Shown here piece by piece: positions 1 to 8,188 of a stretch of 12,925 nt of DNA. Position 1 is the first letter of the stretch. Each line of letters starts with the position of its first letter. The notes beneath the pieces were generated by a model, which was not told where the DNA came from, did not search any database, and saw nothing but the letters and a program-made list of their open reading frames with translations. The position numbers and the translations under genes are program-made. This DNA is from Tubulinosema ratisbonensis (taxonomy: Eukaryota; Microsporidia; Tubulinosematidae), in NCBI GenBank assembly GCA_004000155.1, contig RCSS01000212.1, positions 1-12,925 on the forward strand. The letters are read 5' to 3'.

Positions 1-378
1 GAGAGAACAATTCTAAAATATAAGTTTAGTAATGTGCATAAGATGATTTATTTAAGTAAGTTATAGCAAAATAATATATGAAATTTTACTGTTAGAAAAC
101 TAATATATAAAAAATCTTCTGTTTAAGTATTTCTGAAAAGGGTAAATCATAGAAGGATTTACATAAATCATAAAAAATATAGAATCCTTAATTCTTTTAC
201 AGAATTTTGTAAAACGTTTTAAGTAAAATTGCAATCCAAAAGAGAAACATAAAAGCTATAATTGTCAAAAACAGATTTTGGAATGTTATATTTGCCATAA
301 ATGGGTTTTGTATTTAAAACTACTAAAATAGTAGACAAACGATTACGGGGTTAAAAAAAGTATAGTCTTGTAAAAAAA

Positions 379-1363
379 ATGAAATTAATTTTAACACATA
401 CTTCAATCACCAGTAAAGATAGAAAAAACATATCTAATGGGATATATTGTATTACGCGTACAAACGAAGTTGCAGCCAAAGAATTTCATTTTTTAAAAGG
501 TTAGAATTTATTAATCAAAACAGTGAACAATGCATTCAAAAAAACATGAATCCGAAAGGGAATTTATTTGCCTTTGAGCAAGGAGCAAGAAAAATATAAA
601 GAAACGTTTTGTATTTTTACTCTAGCGAATTAAAATAATTTTTGATAGTATTTATTGTGAGAATAATTTAACAAAAGTATATAAAAAGCGTTTTTTGAAA
701 TTTCGTTTCTCGTGGCGTTTAGTGAAACAATTAAAAAAGCTCATAAAAATAGAACTCTTTAAAAAAAACATAATTTAATCCCAATTAAAGAAACTTGAAG
801 AAAAGAAAGAAACCATAAGAGAAATATGGCAAAATATTCCAGATTTTTAGGTAGTATCTCGTATTTTTAAACGAAACACTCATTAATCTGCATATAAATA
901 AAAATTATGACTAGCCTAGGTTGGATTTTTTCTGTGCTATTTTTTATATAAATATCTTTTCTACGATAACCCATTTTTATCTAAACTTTGTTTTTTATGA
1001 TAAAATGTCACTTCAAGCGCCAAATAGCAGATTAGCCCTGTGACATAAACAACCAATCAAATCTCTACATTTAAATAATATAACCAATGATTTATCTAAC
1101 CTTCTTCATCAAAAGCGATTATATTTATTGCAGTTTCTGCTAATGAACAAAAAATAATTTTGATGTGTGCGATTAATCTTTATAAAGAAATATCATAAGA
1201 TACAGAGGTATAGGTTAAAAAAAAGAATTATTTATTTAATTAACTGAAAACAGGCGGATTTACATTTTACAAAAAACTCCAAGAGGATTTATTAATAGAA
1301 AACGTGCCATTTCATAAATTAGTCAAAGCTAATAGAGTTATAAATGCAACAAATATTTTTTAA
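379..1363 (+). pseudogene. Eroded coding-like fragments, unknown gene
   Basis: No intact gene, but several plus-strand stretches read like protein rather than AT noise. An ATG at 379 opens 36 codons to a TAG at about 505. One frame over 626-883 is open for 49 codons and then has stops at about 770, 848 and 884. An ATG at 1005 opens a run to a TAA at 1155 with one TGA at 1041, ending in LLHQKRLYLLQFLLMNKK. Another frame, ending in a TAA at about 1361, has KKLQEDLLIENVPFHKLV. Residue use is mixed and the pieces all lie on one strand, as expected of a gene broken by nonsense and frameshift changes. At about 80% A+T a stop is expected roughly every 10-11 codons, so each piece alone could be chance. 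The IENVPFHKLV piece faintly recalls the Ile-Pro-Phe motif of hAT transposases, but that is not enough for a name. Confidence 0.3.
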
Positions 1364-2970
1364 AAATATACAATATCTCATTCTTCTTAACAACCCTTCG
1401 ATAGATTCGAAATTATTTGAAATAGTTTATTTTTTATTACAAAAATAATCTCGGTTTATCTTATAAAGGTGGAAGGAAAATGAATTAATTATAAAGACGA
1501 AATATTTGTATTTAAGTTATTTAAATGTAACTAATTTAAAATATAAAACTAATTACCGGACTTTGGAAAACCTTATCAAGAATTTTTTTTGTGCTCAAAT
1601 CAGATTTAATTCTCTTAAGATAGATTCCCCATGCCTGACGATAGAGAAAAAATGATTTTTTTATTTACGCTTAAAACTTTAATGATGAGCACTAGGCGGT
1701 TGAAAAAATATGGATAAATACTTAAAAAATCTTAAAAAAGATATTTAAATTATCGATTTATTTATTATTTAGTAACAATTTATTGATAATTTTAGAATGA
1801 ATTTATTTATAGAACTATAAATTTTACATTACAAAAATTGATAGGCGAATAGTAATAATTATCATAAAAAATCTATAAAGAGTAATTTCTACAAAATATT
1901 TCTTATGTAAAATTATCCATCAAATAATTAAATATATGTTTATCTTTAAATCGAAGTAAATTTACGAAAAACTTTAATTATTTAATTTTATTTAAATTAA
2001 AGATAATGCCTGTGTTAGCACATATGAATTTATATTTACATCTTCTTTTGCAAAAATTTTAAATGCTATTAGATTAGTCTATACACTTTGCAAATTAACA
2101 AAAGGATTTTTACAAATGATTTTATTTCACAAAAAAACTTAGAAAACAAAAAAATTTATATTTTTTAGTTCTAAATTTACAATTCTTATATAATACAACA
2201 TCTTTAAACTTTCAAATGCGGATTTAATGTCAAAAAATAATAAAATAGAGGAACGATCTAAAAAAATATCTTTGAAAAATACTGTTTTTTGACTTTAATT
2301 ATAGTAAATGACTTTATAATGAATTTTGTTCTGTTACACATTATTTAGATGTATCATACTTCATCATAAAATTATAAATATAAGTTAATCATAAAATAAC
2401 GTAAGTTAAAATTGTATATTTTGCATATTTTAAAATTGAAGCAATATAAAGTAAGATGTATATTAAATTGAATTATTAAAAAATCAGGAGTAATATTTAT
2501 TTTGCACTTTATTTCTATTATATTTTTTAAACTTATTAATATTTTAATATATAGTTTTGTAATAAAACGTATAAAAAGGCTGGTATTGGTTTTTACAAAC
2601 ATTTTATTGCATTTTAAAAATTGTTCATTAAATTAAATAAATCCCCTTGCGTAATTTATTAGTAAATCTTCATAATATTTTCAAAAAAATTTCATCTTAT
2701 TGTTTTGTGATTCAGATTAAATATTTGACGATGATTTATGATTAAAAGTTTAAAAACATGTAGATTTGAATTATTTTTGAAATGAAATTTATTTGAGATA
2801 TAATACTTGAATAATATTTTTCTTGCTATAAAATCAATTTAATCTTTTTATAAAAATGCTTTTTTGTTTCAGAATTTTTTTTGATTTTAACTTAAATCTT
2901 TTAAATTTTTTTAAAAAAATAGATTTTTAATCTCTGATTTTTTATATTTGCAAAATATACTAAAAATTTT
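1364..2970. other. AT-rich gene-free stretch
   Basis: I see no supported gene. The longest open frame (76 codons, minus strand, 2372-2602) is almost all Ile, Asn, Lys, Phe, Leu and Tyr, which is what AT-rich noise translates to. No tRNA cloverleaf, tandem repeat or long inverted repeat was seen. The last part, just below 2971, is downstream of the minus-strand gene and should contain its 3' untranslated region. Confidence 0.6.
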
Positions 2971-4692
2971 TTAATTATTAGATATATTTGCATCGGCGTT
3001 TATTTCACTGTTCATTTGAGTAATTTTATCTTTTAAAATTTGATTAGATTTAATATTTTTTACAAAATCTAAGTACTCATATACCATCTCTTTAATATAA
3101 CTGGAATCTTTGATCGAAATTTTTGCATGGTGCAAGTTATTATTTTTAGCTTTTTTTAGCTTAAAAGTCAGTTTCTTTCTCTCCCTGGCTTTATAATGAG
3201 CTTCTGCTTTTCTACAAAGATTTTGATAAATCAAATTTCCCCTCCAATTATTATTTCCTTGATAGTTTGTTCCAAATGATTTTTTTTGTAGAAGATGAGG
3301 TTGATTTAAATCAATAAATGTAATAAAAAAAAGAATAAACGCATGCTTTACTTCTTCAGTGTTTAAATATAAAGATGGAAAATACCCTAAAAACAAAAAC
3401 GATCTATAACGAAACAGCTCAGCTTTAGTGTCTAAATATTCATCTTTATTAAAAAAAGAATTAAATTTTGTTAGATCTAACAGTGATTTAAAATCTAGTA
3501 TAATTTTAGAATGAATATGAGCTATCAAAGGAAAACACCTAAAAGTCAATTCAGAATAAAAAATACCTAACAGTGAAAGTTCTGGCAATAAGTCCTCTAC
3601 ATATGATATTTTGCTATTTAATAAGTGATGATAAAGAAAATCATATCTTGAAGTTTTATTGACCAAAAAAAATATCATTAAAACAAACACCCTTTCTATA
3701 TACCTAGAACTTTTAATAAGGCTTTTATTTTGCTGTGAAAATATCTTTATATAATCTTGGAAGCAGTTAATTAATGTATCATCTTTACAAGCTTTAATGT
3801 AATTAACATGGCTAAAATTTAACATATGATAAAAATAATCTAACACGTTGTAAGAAGGAATACTTTTTCTACAATTAAACACGCTAACTACTTGATTCTC
3901 AAATAAAAATCTTCTTTCAACCATGGGAAGTAAAAAATGCTGGATTCTTATCTTCATTTCGTTAGTTAAAAATTTATAAATATTAAGATTTCTATTTTGA
4001 ATTGTGTGAATATATTTACGATCGCTTGAACTATTAAATACTTTTATTTGATACTCCAAATTTTTTTTAATTCTATTGGTACTCTTACTTGAAATTATTT
4101 TTAAATTTGGTATTTTAATCCTAATTTTATTTTTTTTATTTCCAAGTTTAACAGTAGATTTTGTTTCAGATTTTATTTTAAACCTTCTAAGATTTTTATC
4201 TGAATTAGAATATTCCATCTTCTTATCGCAAACAACTTCTTCGTTATCATAAGAATCATCAATAGACTCCTCCACATCTGAAGTTATAGTAATAATGCTA
4301 CGTTCTTGATCACTTTCTTCCGTTGGTGTGATACTTTTATCTTGATTCATTTCTTCCTGATCAATTATATTGGCGGCTTCCAGAAGTGAGTCAACTATTA
4401 ACGAGAAACTTTTTTTATTAGAGTCTAAATTGACCTTTCCAGAAAAATAATCTAACTGTTCAATATTTGATTCATACGTAATATCGTTCCTTATTCTTTT
4501 ACTATTCCTACTGCTTGAAGTATCAAGAGATGAATCATAAGAATTGTTTTTGTTATCTTTTACTTTTGAAATATTCCGTTTGATGCCATGTTGTAAACCA
4601 ACAGATCCTAAATCTGCACAAGGCATTTCTATAGAAGGATGCTCTGCTAAATTTAAAGATTGTAAAAAAGTAAATAAAATATAAGCTTTCAT
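2971..4692 (-). CDS. Predicted secreted protein, acidic/basic low-complexity region plus helical domain
   Basis: I do not recognise this 573-residue protein. The frame can be opened upstream only from a TTG at 4707. The first ATG, at 4692, is chosen because it begins a clean signal-peptide-like segment (MKAYILFTFLQSLNLA) and has a CCC six to eight bases upstream. After likely cleavage near residue 16 comes EMPC at residues 22-25, then a Ser/Asp/Asn-rich part, an acidic tract at about 113-159, and a basic tract at about 168-210 (RRFKIK, KKNKIRIKIP). Residues from about 235 to 515 look like an ordered, helix-rich domain with Cys and aromatic residues. It contains FLLP at 253-256 followed by ERR, and LCRK at 492-495 followed by a Lys/Arg-rich segment (KARERKKLTFKLKKAK). 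No second clear membrane span is seen, although 335-345 is hydrophobic. A secreted protein with several nuclear-localisation-like clusters could be a host-directed effector; that is inference only. Two nearby relics may be decayed relatives. Confidence 0.8.
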   Translation of the reverse strand: MKAYILFTFLQSLNLAEHPSIEMPCADLGSVGLQHGIKRNISKVKDNKNNSYDSSLDTSSSRNSKRIRNDITYESNIEQLDYFSGKVNLDSNKKSFSLIVDSLLEAANIIDQEEMNQDKSITPTEESDQERSIITITSDVEESIDDSYDNEEVVCDKKMEYSNSDKNLRRFKIKSETKSTVKLGNKKNKIRIKIPNLKIISSKSTNRIKKNLEYQIKVFNSSSDRKYIHTIQNRNLNIYKFLTNEMKIRIQHFLLPMVERRFLFENQVVSVFNCRKSIPSYNVLDYFYHMLNFSHVNYIKACKDDTLINCFQDYIKIFSQQNKSLIKSSRYIERVFVLMIFFLVNKTSRYDFLYHHLLNSKISYVEDLLPELSLLGIFYSELTFRCFPLIAHIHSKIILDFKSLLDLTKFNSFFNKDEYLDTKAELFRYRSFLFLGYFPSLYLNTEEVKHAFILFFITFIDLNQPHLLQKKSFGTNYQGNNNWRGNLIYQNLCRKAEAHYKARERKKLTFKLKKAKNNNLHHAKISIKDSSYIKEMVYEYLDFVKNIKSNQILKDKITQMNSEINADANISNN

Positions 4693-4697
4693 AATAT

Positions 4698-4700
4698 GGG
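4698..4700 (-). promoter_or_regulatory. CCC start-proximal motif
   Basis: The coding strand reads CCC, five bases, then the ATG at 4692. CCC or GGG triplets just upstream of start codons are a reported microsporidian promoter/start signature. Its position supports 4692 as the true start over the upstream TTG. Confidence 0.45.
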
Positions 4701-5460
4701 TCAACAACGTAATCGTTATTTATAAAAAAATTATCATCTTTTATCTCAATTAAAAATTATCTGAATTAAATTTTTTTAATTTAAATACGTTGATCTGATC
4801 AAATCTAAAAAAATTTGTAATTTTCTTAATTAAAATTGAAGTGGAAAGAATGTTTTACAAAAACTTTATATCTTTTTAAAAAGATTTTCTATCCAGTTCA
4901 TCTTATTAGTTTTATCGATAATTTAAGATTTAATATTTTTGCTGAAAATGATATAAAGATATCAAAAAAATCATAAATGAAGCTTTACGTAAAACAAAAA
5001 ACGATGTTTTAACTATTGATATATTTTTCTGATTCTCGGATTTTTGCTAGAATCTATTTTTTCGGGTTGAAAAAACAAGGTAGAAATAACTATTTTATTG
5101 AATTTCTATATTATAATTTATATTATCTATTAAGTTACAACAGAGTCAGTCTTTATCATTTATATTACACTTTATTATTTGGTGTAAATATAAAAAATGA
5201 TGATTTTTACTAAAAAGTTAACCTCTCCGATAAGCAACGATAAAAATTCAATCTATAAACTGCTATAATTTTTAATAGAATATAATTAAATTATTTTCAA
5301 TCAAAATAGGGCCGAATTAGATATTTTGGGTTTTATTTATAAGCTAAATATTTTTTTGTAACCATTTTTTCTTTACAATAAATGCAAAAAACTGTATCTC
5401 AAATATTTCATATAAATAATATCTTTTTTCTTTTTAGTTCTATCCCAGATAAAGTTTACA
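4701..5460. other. Intergenic, no gene seen
   Basis: This holds the upstream region of the minus-strand gene ending at 2971, then AT-rich sequence. A 65-codon plus-strand frame at 5016-5213 starts only with TTG and is dominated by Tyr, Leu, Phe and Asn, so I do not call it. A 13-base palindrome with TTGATC arms (4790-4802) lies about 100 bases upstream of the start, but short palindromes like it are expected by chance here. Confidence 0.5.
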
Positions 5461-6357
5461 CTATGATCGGAAGAGTTAAACTCATTGTGTTAATCTCCAG
5501 TGATAATATTCGTAAATGGTAAATCCTCTTCTACATAAACTCAGGGATGCAGAGTCTTAAGTGGATACTTTTTTATAAATCATGATAACTATTGTTGAAC
5601 TACATAAAAGCCAAGTTTAATTAAATTGTTTGAAAAATGATTTTTCAAATAAAAAATCAAAACTAATTACTGTAATAACTAAATGTAAGTCTAAACTAAA
5701 CTTTGAAATATTATAATAAAAATTTTGAAGCTTTTTTAATGAATTTAAAATACCCTCGGTACTTCTTGGAAAATAAGCAATCGAAAATGAAACAAATAGC
5801 CAAACCCTTTCTTTACAAAAAGCATTTAGTATAATGAGGAAGATGCATAAAAATTCTAAATCACATTTCATTTATTGAAATTCTTTCAGTGAAACGCGCT
5901 ATCTTTGATAAAAAATTTTGCTATGTTCTTCTATATGTTTTTATAATTATAAAATTGCTTGAGTAAGCATTATTATTAATGATGTTATTTTATTGCAAAG
6001 ATTTATGAATACATCAAATGTTTTAAAAGACATCAGCTGCAAGATATTGTTTTTAACTATACAATCGCTAGTAATAGTAAAAAATAGCTCAAAACTTTTT
6101 TCGGTTCGATCGATCTATGAAAACTATGAGAATAAAATTTGTAAAATAATGTTTAGATTTGTTTAAGGAGTAAGATACTGTTTAGTGCATTTTTATTAAA
6201 ATGCTGTTTAAATAACCTATCCTTCTACCTCGTTAACATTTTTAAATTTTTGAGAAGTCCTTACCTGTCTAATACTATTTATGTTACAGCCAACTATGAT
6301 ATAAGTNTTTTTTTGTACAACATAATTTACTTTATGTAAAATCAAATTATCATTCAT
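5461..6357 (-). pseudogene. Candidate decayed relative of the 2971-4692 gene
   Basis: One minus-strand frame from an ATG at 6357 down to about 5461 reads as protein-like blocks separated by stops, with no frameshift needed. The first block is 46 codons (stop at 6217-6219). The longest is 84 codons (5617-5871). Compared by eye with the 573-residue protein, short motifs occur in the same order. A block with Leu-x-x-Met-x-x-x-x-Phe matches LLPMVERRF. His, Ser and Tyr in HIEEHSKIFY match HMLNFSHVNY at equal spacing. FQ lies a similar distance before ERV in both. SFDFL matches SFLFL, and LCRR followed by Tyr five residues later matches LCRK. Overall identity is low, shared AT bias inflates it, and an internal deletion of about 70 codons must be assumed. 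I count about 17 stops in about 300 codons, only moderately below the chance rate. Confidence 0.35.
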
Positions 6358-6499
6358 ATTAATCTTATTTTAAGAGTATTAAAACAAACTAATATTTTAT
6401 ACTATAAATCTTTCTTACTTATCTTCTTGTATCTAAGTTATTATTTCAAATTTTTATTATAAGAATGAATAAGAATCTATGCAAAACTTCTATTCTCGT

Positions 6500-7004
6500 A
6501 TGAATTTAACACTTGTTGTTTTATTAATTACTTATAAAGCTTTTTGTCTAAAAAGAATAAATAGATATTGCTATGAAATGGCATGCGTTTATTAATTTGA
6601 AGATTTCTTTTTGTTGCCTGAATATAAAATACAACGAAGATTATTTCTATACTTTCTATATAAAATATTAATACCTAAACGTGCAGAAACATACAGTTAA
6701 ATATGTTTTTGCATATTCTAATATAGCTAAAGATATTGCTAGCCTTTCGCCCGTTGAAACTCACCCCATGCACTCTATTGACTTTCTAAGTCTACATTAC
6801 GTTGCAGGCTTCGGTTATAGAAAAAAGCTCTTTAGGCTATGACGGTATTAAAAAAGCAGAAAAAATTTTTTTACAAATCTTTTTTTACAAAAAAATATAA
6901 ATAGGTTTTATACAATTATAACGTATCAACTTTATTTTAATGTAAACTCTAAAGTATCTAATTATCGCGAAAAATATAATAAATTGAAAAATTTAATTTT
7001 TAGA
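6500..7004 (+). pseudogene. Candidate decayed secreted-protein gene, same family
   Basis: An ATG at 6500 opens a signal-peptide-like segment (MNLTLVVLLITYKAFC) followed by EMAC, recalling EMPC after the signal peptide of the 2971-4692 protein. A TAA at 6593 breaks the frame. The same frame then reads FFLLPEYKIQRRLFLYFLY up to a TAA at 6698, matching FLLP...ERRFLF of the intact protein with a two-residue gap. Coding character continues one frame over from 6672 (VFAYSNIAKDIASLSPVETH, then HSIDFLSL, which resembles HSKIILDFKSLL) to a TGA at 6840, a TAA at 6849, and then open again to 7004. One nonsense change, one +1 shift and two further stops would explain the pattern. The long low-complexity insert of the intact gene is missing here. 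Sequencing error or a short independent gene remains possible. Confidence 0.4.
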
Positions 7005-7006
7005 TA

Positions 7007-7243
7007 ATGATTAAACAAGCTCATCGACCCAACTTTTCAGAAAAAAGAAAAATAAATAAAAATAATAACAAAGAGTTTTTATTGAAATGTTATTACAATC
7101 GTCTAGAAGGCAAGTTGAGAAATTCAGTGTTCTATCTGATCTTAGAAGAAGCACTTCCCTCTTAGAGTATTACTTGAGAATATGAAGGTTTCCTGACGAA
7201 TACTTTAGATATATTTATAAACTTCATAATCCAAAAACCTTGA
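7007..7243 (+). pseudogene. Short coding-like ORF with downstream in-frame continuation
   Basis: An ATG at 7007 opens 52 codons to a TAG at 7163. The product is Lys/Asn/Arg-rich at first and then mixed (CYYNRLEGKLRNSVFYLILE), not typical AT noise. After the TAG and a TGA at 7175 the same frame stays open to a TGA at 7241 (EYEGFLTNTLDIFINFI). It may be the tail of the relic ending at 7004, reached through another frameshift, or a separate broken or very short gene. No signal peptide, membrane span or known motif is visible. Confidence 0.3.
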
Positions 7244-7549
7244 AATTTCTTTAAAAAAAATTTTTTTCATATACCTTGTTTTTATTACTCTACGTAAAAT
7301 GTATAAAGAAATACTCGATGTAATAATGAATTAAGTATTTTTGAATATAAAATCTAATTAATAATTCATAAATCTATTATAATTTCTAATGTAATGCAAA
7401 TAGAATTTAAAAATAAATATAATATAAATGAATTTTTCTAATTTTTATTGAAATAATATTGGTCTCTTATCCTCTCCTTAAATTTTATATTTTTTTATTT
7501 ACCAATCAAATCATATTTTGAATTAAAATGATNTTTAAATTATTAAATA
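7244..7549. other. Intergenic, AT-rich
   Basis: No gene, repeat or RNA seen. The right part is the 3' flank of the minus-strand gene ending at 7565. Confidence 0.6.
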
Positions 7550-7555
7550 TTTATT
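7550..7555 (-). terminator. AATAAA polyadenylation signal
   Basis: On the minus strand AATAAA lies nine bases after the TAA of the small membrane-protein gene, a typical close spacing for microsporidian transcripts. Confidence 0.4.
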
Positions 7556-7564
7556 TAACTTGTG

Positions 7565-7954
7565 TTAATTGTCAGCATTAGGCAATCTAACATAATTGCC
7601 ATACTCCTCTTGTTTTCTGATCTGATACCCAATAATCAAAAAGGCAACAGCAACCACTATATAAATAACTATTCTCCATATTCCGCCACCAAAAATAGCT
7701 TCGTACAATCCTCCTTTGATCTTCTCATATTTGCCACGGGAAGAATCATTATCAGGCCTACTTTCTGGTTCGGTGTTTAAGTTATCATTCATGTCACTGT
7801 TATCGTTCTGGGTAACAAAAACAGTAGGTCTAATCACTTTTGGCATCATCGCGGAATGATATTGTAGTCCATTTGGGGTGGTTATCCAAATAGATCGGTG
7901 TACTCTTGCATTGAATAACTGAGCTTGAGTGAAGGTTAGTAGTGTTAGTAACAT
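7565..7954 (-). CDS. Small predicted type I membrane protein
   Basis: A 129-residue protein of unrecognised family. The frame extends upstream only to a TTG at 7969, so the ATG at 7954 is taken as the start. It begins with a short signal-peptide-like segment (MLLTLLTFTQAQ). The ectodomain of about 75 residues has a hydrophilic Asn/Asp-rich middle (NDNSDMNDNLNTEPE). A Gly-rich GGG leads into one clear membrane span at about 93-110 (IVIYIVVAVAFLIIGY). A short tail follows, starting with positive charge (IRKQEEYGNYVRLPNADN). The layout predicts the N-terminus in the lumen or outside and the C-terminus in the cytosol. The tail contains YVRL, which fits the YxxΦ sorting motif read by adaptor complexes. 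The gene is head-to-head with the transporter, with 234 bases between the two ATGs, so they may share a promoter. Its codon and residue use is less AT-biased than the relics, which supports a live gene. Confidence 0.75.
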   Translation of the reverse strand: MLLTLLTFTQAQLFNARVHRSIWITTPNGLQYHSAMMPKVIRPTVFVTQNDNSDMNDNLNTEPESRPDNDSSRGKYEKIKGGLYEAIFGGGIWRIVIYIVVAVAFLIIGYQIRKQEEYGNYVRLPNADN

Positions 7955-8188
7955 TGTTTGTTTGATCAAAATTGTTTAAATTTACAAAATTGTATAAAAC
8001 AAATTTGTTTCACATGTAATCAAAGAAAATTTTAATTCAACAATAATAAAAAAGGTAAATCAATTTTTTTAATCAAAATTATTAAATTTGAATGATTTAT
8101 CAATTGGTTCATTCAATATGAATTATCTATTGGCTCAAAAATTAAAGGAGTACCAGTTTAAAATACAAAATTTTTTCTTTACCACTAA
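7955..8188. promoter_or_regulatory. Divergent promoter region
   Basis: This 234-base gap separates the starts of the small membrane protein (minus) and the transporter (plus), so both promoters should lie here. It is A/T-rich with CCAAT-type strings around 8102-8134. An 8-base inverted repeat, TTGAATGA (8088-8095) and TCATTCAA (8109-8116), sits about 75 bases before the transporter ATG. An ACC, not CCC, lies just before that ATG. No defined regulator site can be named. Confidence 0.4.

Noticed and set aside
2372..2602. 76-codon minus-strand ORF
   Set aside because: Composition is almost entirely AT-codon residues, with no motif, and one ORF this long is expected by chance in this much AT-rich DNA.
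4790..4802. 13-base palindrome upstream of the 2971-4692 gene
   Set aside because: Palindromes with six-base arms are expected many times in a window of this size and composition.
5016..5213. 65-codon plus-strand ORF
   Set aside because: It begins with TTG, has no ATG start, and is Tyr/Leu/Phe/Asn-rich low-complexity sequence.
6095..6125. Possible tRNA T-arm (GGTTCGAT)
   Set aside because: No pairing stem of five bases around the loop and no acceptor, D or anticodon arms at the right distance.
7562..7780. 72-codon plus-strand ORF
   Set aside because: Shadow of the minus-strand membrane-protein gene, whose signal peptide and membrane span are far more convincing.
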